From Oceanispirochaeta sp963676905 (lineage in GTDB: Bacteria > Spirochaetota > Spirochaetia > DSM-2461): DNA of 64,000 nucleotides. Of the stretch, positions 33,425-42,041 are shown in pieces. The position numbers and the translations under genes are program-made. Under the pieces are notes generated by a model. The model saw only the letters and a program-made list of their open reading frames with translations, did no database searches and was not told the DNA's origin. The stretch covers positions 259,846 to 323,845 of the forward strand of contig CAXXVE010000002.1 in the NCBI GenBank assembly GCA_963676905.2, read 5' to 3'. Position 1 is the first letter of the stretch, and every line of letters starts with the position of its first letter.

Positions 33425-34522
33425 TCATGCTATTCCTAAAAGTTGGCCGTGGCCTGGTGGCCAGCAATACTTTGACAGATATAATCTTACTATCAGCGGA
33501 AGAGGTTTCCCTCGACCAAAGACATCGATAGTTTCCAAGGGTGTATCGCATTCTGGACATGTCTCTTCGTCATCAATGATTTCTTTAACCCCACCAAGCT
33601 CTTCCACACGGATTCTTTCCAGTGTTTCAACTTGCCGGTTAGAATACAATCCATAGTTCCTGATCGTGACTGCTCCTTTCGGTGGTACATGATTAAAGTA
33701 ACGTTCTCTGAATATCCGCATACTGAGTACTGTCTTTCTCGTTTCACCACGATATCTCTCGTAAATTGTCGCGGTATCGTTATAGTTATCGAAATCAATG
33801 TCTTCTATATCCGAAATAAACCCACAGATGGATTTAGACAGGTAATCAACAATATTGTCTCCATTGAACTTATGGATGGCCGGATAAACAGTGTACTCCC
33901 TATCCTGGCAGTTTCTTGTTTCAAAGCGGACAGTATTTCTTTTCACACCGGACAATTTCTTAATAAAATGCGGAAGCAGAGTTTCCCGTACTGTATCACA
34001 GATAATAGAGTATTTCATTGAAGGATAAGATTCGAACCAGTCATTCTCTGCGTTGACTCCTCCATCCGTGACGATACAGTGCATATGCGGTTTATAGGCA
34101 AGACCGACACTATGGCTTTGGAAGACAAGTATTACCCCAGGGGTTATCCCTGATTCTTTGCACATATTCTTGAATCCAAGATCTACCGCATGGAAAAACG
34201 AACTGATGAACTGCCGACGATCTATCAGCCATAGCGTATTCATTTCTTCAGGGAGAGAGACTATCAGATGATAATGCCCCATGGGTAATATCTTGGCGTG
34301 CATTTTACGGTTCCACTTTGCCTGATTCTTTTTAGAGCAATTCGGGCAACCCCGTTGATTGCAGGGATTGTATAAAACTGTATGGGTATGACATTTTGGG
34401 CAGTAGACGACACGTCCTCCCAAATCGATTGTACGGCAGGATAGAATATTGCTTGCGGCTTGTGCCTGTTCTTTATCTAATAGAACTCCCGGTGTGGTTG
34501 CCCATATTTCGACCTGTGACAT
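33425..34522 (-). CDS. IS91-like HUH transposase (zinc-binding plus Y2_Tnp)
   Basis: 365 residues from the ATG at 34522, with GGGGGA at the right distance; an ATG at 34540 would add six residues. The N-terminal zinc-binding domain has CPKC and CNQRGCPNC (about 35-60). The catalytic region has HYHLIVSLPEE and the HUH motif HMHCIV; the tyrosine helix lies further on ('FHEERYFNHVPPK'-like region and 'IRNYGLYSNRQVE'). Such enzymes nick one DNA strand and move elements by a rolling-circle, single-strand route. A 9 bp hairpin (34529-34549) covers the ribosome-binding site and should damp translation. Carried inside an attC-bounded cassette, which is unusual. Confidence 0.88.
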   Translation of the reverse strand: MSQVEIWATTPGVLLDKEQAQAASNILSCRTIDLGGRVVYCPKCHTHTVLYNPCNQRGCPNCSKKNQAKWNRKMHAKILPMGHYHLIVSLPEEMNTLWLIDRRQFISSFFHAVDLGFKNMCKESGITPGVILVFQSHSVGLAYKPHMHCIVTDGGVNAENDWFESYPSMKYSIICDTVRETLLPHFIKKLSGVKRNTVRFETRNCQDREYTVYPAIHKFNGDNIVDYLSKSICGFISDIEDIDFDNYNDTATIYERYRGETRKTVLSMRIFRERYFNHVPPKGAVTIRNYGLYSNRQVETLERIRVEELGGVKEIIDDEETCPECDTPLETIDVFGRGKPLPLIVRLYLSKYCWPPGHGQLLGIA

Positions 34523-34528
34523 AAAATC

Positions 34529-34549
34529 CCCCATTGCCATGCAATGGGG
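34529..34549 (-). promoter_or_regulatory. Hairpin sequestering the transposase ribosome-binding site
   Basis: CCCCATTGC and GCAATGGGG form a perfect 9 bp stem with a 3-base loop (CAT). On the mRNA the GGGG arm overlaps the Shine-Dalgarno for the start at 34522. The same hairpin is present in copy 1 at 31183-31203. Such hairpins often limit transposase made from read-through transcripts; it could also be part of the single-strand substrate recognised by the HUH enzyme. Confidence 0.5.
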
Positions 34550-34616
34550 AACTGCTGAAAACAGTTTAGTGCTTCAATTCTTCAGTGAATTTTTCTGATT
34601 TTTTCTCATGTCGACT

Positions 34617-34831
34617 TAACATAATTTATTCGTTGTTCTATATAATTCCCAGATTCACCCGGACACATGTTGAAGTGTATAGCGATTCAATGATATCCGG
34701 CTGATAATTCAGTATAAGTAGGTTATATCCACTGTTATGCTGACTCAGTATAATTCTAGCATTGATATTTAAATCGATCTATGTTCATTTTGAAATAAAA
34801 ATAAACGAAAGATTTATTATGTTCTTTTCTG
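34617..34831. other. Right edge of cassette array
   Basis: 215 bp from the last TAAC core site to the GH13 stop codon. This is where an attI site and integrase gene would be expected. No intI fragment is visible in either strand, and no paired attC arms are found. AT-rich with nothing else recognisable. Confidence 0.4.
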
Positions 34832-36457
34832 TTAATCCAGAATTACGCCTTCCCAGGGTTTGAGGACAAGTTCATTCAGTTCTTCTATCTCTCTGTGCCC
34901 CGATGTCGAAAGCTGGGGAATCAGGGGGCGGGGGAGGGGAATGCTGTGGCTCCTGGGGCTGATATTCAAATAGATATACAGTTCCCGGCTCTCTGACTTG
35001 CGGGTGTATGCCAGGATGGTCTTCGGGCTGTCCAGCAATTTGAGGGAACCGGATTTAAGAGCGGAGCTGGAGCGGCGGAACTTTAAGAGGGCTTTATAGA
35101 AGTTCAGGAGGGAGGATGAATCCTTTGCCTGCCGTTCCACATTGATCCTTCTTCTCTCTGTGCTTACTGGAATCCAGGGTTTGTGATCCGAGAATCCCCC
35201 GTATTTGCTGCCGTCCCACTGAAGGGGAGTCCGGCACCCGTCGCGGTTCAGGCTGCCGTGGGTCATCTTATTGAAGACAGTAAAAAGAACATCAGGCAGA
35301 AAGCGGTAGGCATGGCTCACAGGGTCCATGGAGATACTCCGGGGCAGGGCCGCCTGGCTCATGCCTATCTCTTCACCGTAGTAGCTGACAGGAATGCCCC
35401 TGGCCGTATGCTGAAGGAGGGCCTGGAGGCGGAGGAGCCGTCTGCTGCCGAGGGTCGTCATCCGCCGCATTCTGTCGTGGTTGGCAAAGACCCAGGTTGG
35501 AATCCAGGGTTCGGGGAAGAACTCTTCATACTCTTTGATGAGTTTTTTAAGCGCCGGAGCCCTGAAGGGGGTGTAGATGCTTTTAAACAGGAAGGCCGCA
35601 TGGAGTCCGTTGGGCTCTTCCTCCCCTGTAAACTCCTTCATCTCCTTCAAGGTGCCGAAGGTCTCTCCAATTAGAAATCTTTCATCATACTCCTCCATCA
35701 GGGCACGGAGCTCTCTGGTGAAACCTATGGTCTCGGGAAGGTTTTCTATCATCTCGGTGGAACGGAAGAGTTTGTGGTTGCTCTCGCCAGTGGGGACAAG
35801 CTGAAAGGAGAAGGGGTTGTCCCTGAACTCGGCATCCTCATATATGGCGCCGATGATATCCAGACGGAATCCGTCCACTCCCTTCTCAAGCCAGAAGCGG
35901 AGGACATTGAACATCTCCTCCTTTACTTCCGGGTTTCTGTAATTCAGATCGGGCTGAAAGGGGAGGAACGCAGCCCAGTACCACTGGTCAGTGCGCTTGT
36001 CATACTGCCAGCCGCTTCCCTTGACCTGGCTTAACCAGTTGTTGGGGGGCTTGTTTCTGCCCTTGCCGTCCTTCCATATATACCAGTCCCTTTTGGGATT
36101 GTCCTTTGATGACGATGACTCTATGAACCAGGGGTGCTTGTCGCTGGTGTGGTTCATCACCATATCAAGGACTATTTTCATACCTCTGCGGTGAACCTCT
36201 TTGATAAGGTGTTCACAGTCCTTCATGGTACCGTATTCGGGGGCAATGGCTCTGTAGTCGGATATGTCGTAGCCGAAGTCCTTTTGCGGGCTGGCAAAGA
36301 AGGGGGAGATCCAGATGGTCTCGAATCCAAGATCCTTTAAGTAATCCAGCCGGGAGATAATACCGGGCAGATCACCTATGCCGTCTCCGTTGCTGTCCTG
36401 AAAGGAACGGGGATAAATCTGATAGATGCTTGTCTCTTTCCACCAGTGGTTCTGCAT
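34832..36457 (-). CDS. GH13 alpha-glucosidase (oligo-1,6-glucosidase/trehalose-6-phosphate hydrolase type)
   Basis: 541 residues from the ATG at 36457 (AGGAAAGG upstream); a start at 36487 would add ten residues lacking a signal. Cytoplasmic alpha-amylase-family hydrolase. Conserved regions: DMVMNHTSDKHPWF, GVDGFRLDIIG with the nucleophile Asp, FLIGETFG with the acid/base Glu, and FANHDRMRR with the third Asp (usual spelling NHDQPR). It opens 'HWWKETSIYQIYPRSFQDSNGDGIGDL'-like, as in enzymes that split alpha-1,6 or alpha-1,4 glucosyl oligosaccharides. Downstream domain C is present. No neighbours of the same pathway, so the exact sugar is open. Confidence 0.9.
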   Translation of the reverse strand: MQNHWWKETSIYQIYPRSFQDSNGDGIGDLPGIISRLDYLKDLGFETIWISPFFASPQKDFGYDISDYRAIAPEYGTMKDCEHLIKEVHRRGMKIVLDMVMNHTSDKHPWFIESSSSKDNPKRDWYIWKDGKGRNKPPNNWLSQVKGSGWQYDKRTDQWYWAAFLPFQPDLNYRNPEVKEEMFNVLRFWLEKGVDGFRLDIIGAIYEDAEFRDNPFSFQLVPTGESNHKLFRSTEMIENLPETIGFTRELRALMEEYDERFLIGETFGTLKEMKEFTGEEEPNGLHAAFLFKSIYTPFRAPALKKLIKEYEEFFPEPWIPTWVFANHDRMRRMTTLGSRRLLRLQALLQHTARGIPVSYYGEEIGMSQAALPRSISMDPVSHAYRFLPDVLFTVFNKMTHGSLNRDGCRTPLQWDGSKYGGFSDHKPWIPVSTERRRINVERQAKDSSSLLNFYKALLKFRRSSSALKSGSLKLLDSPKTILAYTRKSESRELYIYLNISPRSHSIPLPRPLIPQLSTSGHREIEELNELVLKPWEGVILD

Positions 36458-36634
36458 AGGCCTTTCCTGAAAGTTGAATCTACTCAATATAATAGACTAA
36501 TTTTAAAAGATGGACATCTGTTTTGGGAAAAAAGATTGTGTCATTGTATATATTAAAAATTATATATTCTGTTCATACTTTTTTTATATTCAGAAGTTAC
36601 TGTTGATGACATAACAAGTTTCGGAGGTTCACAA

Positions 36635-37162
36635 ATGAACAGATCAGTTGTTTTATTATCCTTGCTGGTGTTGATGTCATATAGCCTTTTTGCTGAGGAC
36701 TTCGGTTCTGCAGGAGCCATGGGAAAGTCTGAGTTTACACTGGAAGAGATGCTGGCCTATGCCATCCAGGATGAGTATCTTGCCCTGAACGAGTACAGGG
36801 CACTTATTAAAGAGTTTGGAGTGGACAGGCCCTATACAAATATTGCCAGAGCTGAAGAGTCCCATATCTCCTTTCTTGAAGATCTCTATCAAAAGTACGA
36901 TTTGAGCATACCCGATGTGGATACAGGAGATCATATCGTTCTTCCCTCATCCCTGCAGGAGGCTGCGGAGATCGGAGTGGAAGCTGAAATCAACAATATT
37001 GCCATGTACGACAGGTTTCTGGACCAGGACATCCCTTCGGATGTAAAGGATGTCTTTATCTATCTCAGAGATGCATCAAAGAACCATTTGAGAGCCTTTG
37101 AACGCCAGCTCGAGAGAGGGACCGCCCCTGGCAGCAGGTCCGGAAATCAGGCCGGCCGCTGA
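36635..37162 (+). CDS. Secreted ferritin-like DUF2202 protein
   Basis: 175 residues. A signal peptide (MNRSVVLLSLLVLMSYSLFA) is followed by a DUF2202 ferritin-like four-helix domain: 'AIQDEYLALNEYRALIKEFG', 'ARAEESHISFLEDLYQKY', 'EAEINNIAMYDRFLDQ' and 'ASKNHLRAFERQL'. Glu and His residues in these helices (EY, ExxH, E, H) are positioned to bind a di-metal site. Ends in a short Gly/Ser/Arg-rich tail. GGAGG precedes the ATG. Probably a periplasmic metal-binding protein of unknown purpose. It stands alone, convergent with the kinase gene. Confidence 0.85.
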   Translation: MNRSVVLLSLLVLMSYSLFAEDFGSAGAMGKSEFTLEEMLAYAIQDEYLALNEYRALIKEFGVDRPYTNIARAEESHISFLEDLYQKYDLSIPDVDTGDHIVLPSSLQEAAEIGVEAEINNIAMYDRFLDQDIPSDVKDVFIYLRDASKNHLRAFERQLERGTAPGSRSGNQAGR

Positions 37163-37192
37163 AGAGTATAACTAACCTGCCTGAAAGCGCTG

Positions 37193-38557
37193 TCAGCTGA
37201 TTCTGTACCGGACCACTTCGGCAGCGCCTTCGGCATAGTCTCTGAAGATTCCCGCACCCTTTCCCCCGTTGATAGCGGCTCCCAGGCAGCTCTCCTCACT
37301 CAGATCAAGAAGGTTAACCCTCATCCCGTATTCAGCTTCCGCCGCCCGTATCAAATGGCTGTTTTTTCGTATGCCGTTCCCCGCGGCGGCAAGGAACGAC
37401 AGGTCCTCTCTTACATCCCCGGGTAGGTCCAGATAGAAGCGGCGGAGTTCATTGACCATGCCCCGAACCGTGGCCTTCACCATCAGGGACGGGGTAAAGT
37501 TCCGGTCCGTCACATTCTTATACCATCCGTAACTGCGGTCTGCTCCCCGCTCTCCCAGAAAAAGGGGCATACACTCCATGTCATCATCGGATTCTGTAAA
37601 ATCCAGATCCATCTCATCCATCTTCTTCAGAATACTCCCTGTTTCAGTGGACCCGAACAGGATGGCAGCCTGAGTGAAGAAGTCTTTGAGGATCATATAG
37701 GACTTTCCCCCGGAGAGGGAGAAGGCGGCAAAGAGGTAACCTTCATCCCCCAGGGCCCGTGTCTCAAACCCCTTGTACTGTCCGTATTCCTCTCTGGCAA
37801 AGGATATCTGACCGGCGGTACCGTAGTTTAAAAGAAGGCTCCGTTCCTTCTCTTTCACAGAACCCAGAAAGCTTGCCTGATTGTCGCCTATGGGCTGAAC
37901 AACAGGGATGCCTCTGTAGCTGCCCAGAACTTCGGTGGAAGGGACTATATCGGGAAGAAACTCCCGGCACTTCAGGGGGAGCCTATCCATACTCCTTGAG
38001 TGTCTGCCTGTTTTTATATCTGCAATGCCCATACTGGCCCCCAGAGTAATGTCGGTAACGGGGACCTTCCTTCCTGTAAGGCGCATGGCGGCAAAGTCGC
38101 CTATATTGCAGAATTTCTGGGCATCCTCCGGAAACGATCCGTCCAGGATCAGGGAGCAGTGGGTCACAATGCCGTAGCCTGTATGGACGGGGTATCCCAG
38201 CTCTCCGGTAAGGTAGTCCTCCAGGGCAGGGGCTCCCTCTCCTGCGGGAAGCCGGCCTCTCTTGTTCTGCCATGTGTAGAAGGGGCTGACCGCATTTCCC
38301 TCTTCGTCCACATAGAGGATGCCGTGCATCTGGGCGCTTATGGAGCAGGAGCCGATTTTCTCAGATGAAGCCTCAATAAGTTCATCCAGAATGGACTGCA
38401 GTGTGTCTGCAATGACAAGAGGGTCCTGTGTATACTCAATGCGGTCATCGAGGAATCTGTTGTCCTTCTGAATGGTCCTGACAGTTTTGTGCTCTTTGAG
38501 GGAGTATAGTACTCCGCAGATTGTGGTTGTCCCGATGTCCAGTCCAATGATGTTCAT
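37193..38557 (-). CDS. FGGY-family carbohydrate kinase, sedoheptulokinase-like
   Basis: 454 residues. FGGY fold: the first phosphate-binding loop IGLDIGTTTICGVL at the start, substrate region 'SISAQMHGILYVD' and 'FYTWQNKRG', second phosphate loop NYGTAGQISF, adenosine motif 'LAAAGNGIRKNSHLI'. The overall spelling is closest to sedoheptulokinases (SHPK), but the sugar is not proven. The start overlaps the regulator's stop by 4 bp (ATGA), which ties it to the glycyl radical enzyme operon. Probably phosphorylates the sugar or polyol that the glycyl radical enzyme makes or uses. Confidence 0.85.
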   Translation of the reverse strand: MNIIGLDIGTTTICGVLYSLKEHKTVRTIQKDNRFLDDRIEYTQDPLVIADTLQSILDELIEASSEKIGSCSISAQMHGILYVDEEGNAVSPFYTWQNKRGRLPAGEGAPALEDYLTGELGYPVHTGYGIVTHCSLILDGSFPEDAQKFCNIGDFAAMRLTGRKVPVTDITLGASMGIADIKTGRHSRSMDRLPLKCREFLPDIVPSTEVLGSYRGIPVVQPIGDNQASFLGSVKEKERSLLLNYGTAGQISFAREEYGQYKGFETRALGDEGYLFAAFSLSGGKSYMILKDFFTQAAILFGSTETGSILKKMDEMDLDFTESDDDMECMPLFLGERGADRSYGWYKNVTDRNFTPSLMVKATVRGMVNELRRFYLDLPGDVREDLSFLAAAGNGIRKNSHLIRAAEAEYGMRVNLLDLSEESCLGAAINGGKGAGIFRDYAEGAAEVVRYRIS

Positions 38558-39579
38558 CTTTTTATTACTCTTCCTTTTATGCAGCGGGTCTCCGCTGTTC
38601 TCTCTTTTTTCATATACAGCAGCTGAAAGCAGGTCCTGCCCATCAGATCAAAGGGCTGTTCATAGACAGTTAGCCCCAGCTCTTCGGACTCATCAAAGTT
38701 GTCTATGGAGAGGACGGGACGGTCATCTTTCAGATACTTTTTCAGGGCGATGCCGATGGCGCCGTTGCCGCAGATAAATCCCGAGGCACTGTGGCCATCA
38801 AGCCAGCGGGTAAAGTCACTGTTTGCAGCAAGCTCGTCAGCTGCCAGGTTTTCCTGGTTCCAGGGAAGCCTGTAAACCTCGTCTCTCTCCCCCTTGATCC
38901 GGAGGAAGCTCTCCTCCCGCTCCCGTGTACTGCTCATGCCGGCTTTGTCCCACCCCACATAGGCGAGGGGGCCTGAGGTCATCTGTTTCAGAACCGTGTA
39001 TAGGGAGCTTATGCCGTGATTGTTGTCCACAGAGACGGAGTCGCAGTAGTCAGACTCCCCTGTGCGGTCAAAAAACACAATATTCATGCCAAGGCCGCTG
39101 AGCTGCCTGATGTATTCATCCTTCAGCTCGGCATCATAGGGCCAGATGACAATGTCCCGTATCCCTTTGAGAAAGAGGGAGAAGAGGACCTTCTCAAGGC
39201 CCGATGCATTGCCCGAGTCAAGCTGTTTGATCATTACAAGTACACCCTCTGCCTCCGCCTCCCGTTCAAAGGCCCTGTAGAAGGACATAAAGAAGGGATT
39301 GTGGACCGGGCAGACAACAGCGGTGATTCCGCTGCTGCCGGGAGTGCGGGTCTTCAGGGGGGTATAGACGGCGCCGCTGCCCTGGGTATTGGCAATGTAG
39401 CCTTCGGCCTCAAGGAGCTGCCGGGCTTTCCGGATGGTTCCCCGGCTTACCGAAAGTTCTTCCGCCTGTTTTCTTTCGGGAGGGAGCTGCTGGTCGGGAA
39501 GTATCTCCCCTGAAAAGACCTTGCGGAAGAAATCCAGCCTGATCTCGCCGTAGAGGGTCTCGCTGTCTTTTGCTGCCAT
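38554..39579 (-). CDS. GntR/LacI-hybrid transcription regulator (AraR-like)
   Basis: 341 residues. N-terminal GntR-type winged helix (about 5-70; 'LPPERKQAEELSVSRGTIRKARQLLEAEGYI'-type pattern) followed by a periplasmic-binding-protein-like ligand domain as in AraR ('ITAVVCPVHNPFFMSFYRAFEREAE', 'DSVSVDNNHGISSLYTVL', 'PVLSIDNFDE'). It would bind a sugar or sugar phosphate and repress. Encoded 2 bp after the glycyl radical enzyme stop. The ATTGGTACA/TGTACCAAT palindrome in front of the operon (42911-42935) fits this regulator type. Confidence 0.88.
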   Translation of the reverse strand: MAAKDSETLYGEIRLDFFRKVFSGEILPDQQLPPERKQAEELSVSRGTIRKARQLLEAEGYIANTQGSGAVYTPLKTRTPGSSGITAVVCPVHNPFFMSFYRAFEREAEAEGVLVMIKQLDSGNASGLEKVLFSLFLKGIRDIVIWPYDAELKDEYIRQLSGLGMNIVFFDRTGESDYCDSVSVDNNHGISSLYTVLKQMTSGPLAYVGWDKAGMSSTREREESFLRIKGERDEVYRLPWNQENLAADELAANSDFTRWLDGHSASGFICGNGAIGIALKKYLKDDRPVLSIDNFDESEELGLTVYEQPFDLMGRTCFQLLYMKKERTAETRCIKGRVIKR

Positions 39580-39581
39580 TG

Positions 39582-41966
39582 TCAGCCGGCCAGCCTCAGG
39601 ATTATGTCCTCCTGGATTGCCGGTGAGAGGTCCAGAAAGTTCACGAAGGTACCGTGGATTCTCATGATATAGACTCCCGAAGGGGCATATTTTTCAGGTT
39701 TGTCCAGAACCTTTCTCAGGGTTTCCGGAGTGGTGACATTGACATAGAGGTAGAAGGGGTCCAGCTTTTTTGCCTCTCCGGAGAGGTTGAAAAGGGGCTC
39801 CAGAACCCTGCCGCGGAAGGCGGAGCCCTTGTCCTCCAGACTCTCTTCAGGAAAGTAGCCAGGATTGATGCCCAGGTGGCAGGCGCATCCTCCGTTCATC
39901 TCTTCATAGGGCAGTTTCCGCAGGGAGATCAGCCGGGAGTTCATTCCGGTTGTGGCCTCACCATAGAGGGGATCGACTCCGTAGCCCAGCATTGTTCTGG
40001 CCCGGCGGCCGTCGGGAGTAGCCCCTGTCCAGTAACCGTAGAGAAGGTGGGTGGAGGGGGAACTCCAGTCGGGACGGAAAGGACGGTCCAGATAGTTTTT
40101 CTGCTTTCTGATCTTTTCTGAAACCATTGAGACGATCTGCGCCGCCTCGCTGTCTACCGAGGCTATGTTGTTGCCGTACTTCGGGCTCTCCGCCAGGTAC
40201 TGCCTGAGGATTTCGTTATCTTCAAAATCATTTTTAAGGGCTTCCAGAAGGGCCGCGCACTGGGCTTCACTCTTGGCTCCGGCAAAGTCCGATAGGGCCT
40301 GGAAGGAGTCGGCCAGTACAGAAAGGCCGTGGATGAGGCAGCCGCTGCCGTTGTAGAGGGTTCCCTGTTTTTCATCGTCCCTCAGATCGATTCCGCTCTC
40401 CAGTCCTCCCATGGCTGTACTTAGGAAGGGAACTCTCAGATGGGAGAGGGCCCTTGAGCAGTCATTGGCTGCCTCGGTCATGGAACTGATGGTATGGTCC
40501 AGCTGGCTGTAAAAGATCTCTTTAATACTCAAAAGGAGGTCTTTTGCACTTCTCTTTTTTCCGCCTGAGAGCTCTTCAGGGGAGAGGGCGATCTTTTCAC
40601 CAGTGATGGTGGAGCAGCCTTCGTTTAATGTCACTTCAAGCACCTTGGCCAGGTTCAGCCAGCTGTTTGTTGTGTTACCATTGTCCTTTCCGGCAATCAG
40701 GGGCTCCTGGCAGCCTGCAACGGCGTAGTTCCCGGCATCCTCTGCACTCACCCCGTGGTTCATGAGAAGGGGAATCATGGAGTCGTCGTTGAAGAGGGAG
40801 GGAGTCAGCTGTCCAGGAGAGAAGAAGAAGCGTCCTGTTTCCCTGTAGAGCTTTTCGGGGCTCTCCCTGTGGAGGCGCATGGAGAGAATCGGCTGGGGAT
40901 AACGGCCCCTGTAGAATGCGTCCATTACGGCATAGGTGGATTCGTTTGTCAGGTCTGCACCCTCTGCGCTGCGGCCGCTTAAAAGGAGGTTCTGGCTGAT
41001 GGCCCAGCTTCTGTCACCCACATTAAAAAAGGCCAGAAGAGCCTGAAAGAGGCCCGCCGCTGCCTCTCTGCCGGCTTTGTCGGATGACCTGTAGGGTTCA
41101 AAGAGGCGGTCTACATTGCCGGCGGAAAAGGCGTAGGGGTTGGGCGCCTGTTCCAGGCACATGGTCTGCCAGCAGAGGATGAATATCTGCAGGGCATCGT
41201 AGAGGCTGCGGGCTCCCTTTCTGATGCTGTTATCAAGGGATTCAGCCATCAGGGCGAGCTCCTTCTCTCTCTGCCCGTTCGGCTCCCGGGAGATCTGTTC
41301 CAAAGCGATCTTTCTATACCTTGAAGCCAGTATCTCCAGTGCATCCAGAGTCATCTCCATGGCTTTGAGGGTGTCCTTTCTGCCGGCATATTCACCGGAG
41401 GATATTTTGCCTGCAAGCTCCTCTTTGAGCCCCTCGGTGCCGCAGCTTATAATCTTTGAAAAGTCGGGGATCAGATGGCCTGTGACCTGTTCGACAAAGA
41501 AGATGGCTTCGGCTGTCTGTTTTTCCCATGGCTTGTAGGCCCGGGTCAGATCCTTCACATAGTCCGTGCCGGCGTAGTAGTCCTTTACCTTCTGAATCCT
41601 CTCTTCTGTCATTCCCTTCTCAGGTCCCAGATCACTGAACACCGCAAGGGGATCGCAGTAGCCCTTGAACTCCTCCACCTTGAAGGAGGGATGGATCAGG
41701 GCATAGCTGCTTGAGAAGCCATCGTTCTGGCTTCCGGCGAAGACTGCATTGGAACTGATGGAGAGGGGAAGCTGAGCCGCTACCGCCTTCAGCCTGAGGG
41801 CCGCCTGCATCTCCTTTGAAAGCCCCGTGGGGAGGGGCGTGTTCATATGTATTTCAAGAACCTTAAACCAGCCGTTCAGAATGGTTGTCTCTTTCTGCTC
41901 CTGAAAAAATGCATCAGCCAGCGCCGGAGCGCAGTCTTTGTCGGAATATATTTCCTGCCAGTTCAT
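39582..41966 (-). CDS. Glycyl radical enzyme, atypical, substrate unknown
   Basis: 794 residues of the pyruvate formate-lyase/diol dehydratase superfamily. The catalytic cysteine is Cys419 in AVAGCQEPLIAG; the GCxEP form is shared with dehydratase-type glycyl radical enzymes. The radical glycine is Gly772 in 'YIMRIHGTFVNFLDLSPAIQ', where the usual RVxGY/F has become RIHGT. The N-terminal half is poorly matched to any class I know. Oxygen-sensitive, active in anaerobic cells after activation by the radical SAM protein encoded just upstream. The link with a sugar kinase and AraR-like regulator suggests a sugar- or polyol-derived substrate. AAGGAG precedes the ATG. Confidence 0.87.
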   Translation of the reverse strand: MNWQEIYSDKDCAPALADAFFQEQKETTILNGWFKVLEIHMNTPLPTGLSKEMQAALRLKAVAAQLPLSISSNAVFAGSQNDGFSSSYALIHPSFKVEEFKGYCDPLAVFSDLGPEKGMTEERIQKVKDYYAGTDYVKDLTRAYKPWEKQTAEAIFFVEQVTGHLIPDFSKIISCGTEGLKEELAGKISSGEYAGRKDTLKAMEMTLDALEILASRYRKIALEQISREPNGQREKELALMAESLDNSIRKGARSLYDALQIFILCWQTMCLEQAPNPYAFSAGNVDRLFEPYRSSDKAGREAAAGLFQALLAFFNVGDRSWAISQNLLLSGRSAEGADLTNESTYAVMDAFYRGRYPQPILSMRLHRESPEKLYRETGRFFFSPGQLTPSLFNDDSMIPLLMNHGVSAEDAGNYAVAGCQEPLIAGKDNGNTTNSWLNLAKVLEVTLNEGCSTITGEKIALSPEELSGGKKRSAKDLLLSIKEIFYSQLDHTISSMTEAANDCSRALSHLRVPFLSTAMGGLESGIDLRDDEKQGTLYNGSGCLIHGLSVLADSFQALSDFAGAKSEAQCAALLEALKNDFEDNEILRQYLAESPKYGNNIASVDSEAAQIVSMVSEKIRKQKNYLDRPFRPDWSSPSTHLLYGYWTGATPDGRRARTMLGYGVDPLYGEATTGMNSRLISLRKLPYEEMNGGCACHLGINPGYFPEESLEDKGSAFRGRVLEPLFNLSGEAKKLDPFYLYVNVTTPETLRKVLDKPEKYAPSGVYIMRIHGTFVNFLDLSPAIQEDIILRLAG

Positions 41967-42011
41967 TATATTTCTCCTTTATCTCTCAGTCCTTTTTAAT
42001 GATGCTCACCC

Positions 42012-42041
42012 CCTGAACCGGTCCGCTCCGGGCCCTTCAGG
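42012..42041 (-). other. Intercistronic hairpin between activase and glycyl radical enzyme
   Basis: CCTGAA / TTCAGG arms (42012-42017 and 42036-42041) with inner CCGG/CCGG pairing, at the stop codon of the activase and 45 bp before the glycyl radical enzyme start. There is no T-tract, so it more likely sets mRNA stability and lets the enzyme outnumber its activase than ends transcription. Confidence 0.4.

Larger units (their letters stand above)
33133..34616 (-). mobile_element. HUH transposase cassette, copy 2 (intact)
   Basis: 1,484 bp repeated unit containing one transposase gene and one attC. Its plus-strand left end is the TAAC of attC8 and its right end stops at the TAAC at 34617-34620. 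The same two ends are seen in copy 1, where the outside sequences differ, so the unit is precisely one cassette long. Confidence 0.82.
21715..34620 (-). mobile_element. Integron cassette array without integrase (CALIN)
   Basis: Eight attC sites in about 13 kb, all in the same orientation, each following the stop codon of a minus-strand gene by 0-18 bp (attC of the transposase cassettes lies farther, about 200 bp). Every site runs TAAC...GTTA with imperfectly pairing arms and a variable centre of 92-164 bp. Cassettes, from high to low coordinate: HUH transposase copy 2, nucleotidyltransferase, frameshifted membrane protein, HUH transposase copy 1 (split by IS21), GYW-repeat lipoprotein, alpha/beta hydrolase (leader split by an IS481-like element), Fic protein B, Fic protein A. 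No intI gene lies on either side in this window. Cassette genes have lower GC than the flanks. Confidence 0.85.

Noticed and set aside
34617..34739. A ninth attC (TAAC at 34617, GTTA at about 34735)
   Set aside because: Inner arms do not pair; the two tetranucleotides alone are not evidence.
34617..36487. Integrase gene (intI) or attI site at the right end of the cassette array
   Set aside because: The only gene there is a complete GH13 glucosidase; no tyrosine recombinase motifs in any frame, and the 215 bp gap shows no paired arms, so the array is called integrase-less in this window.
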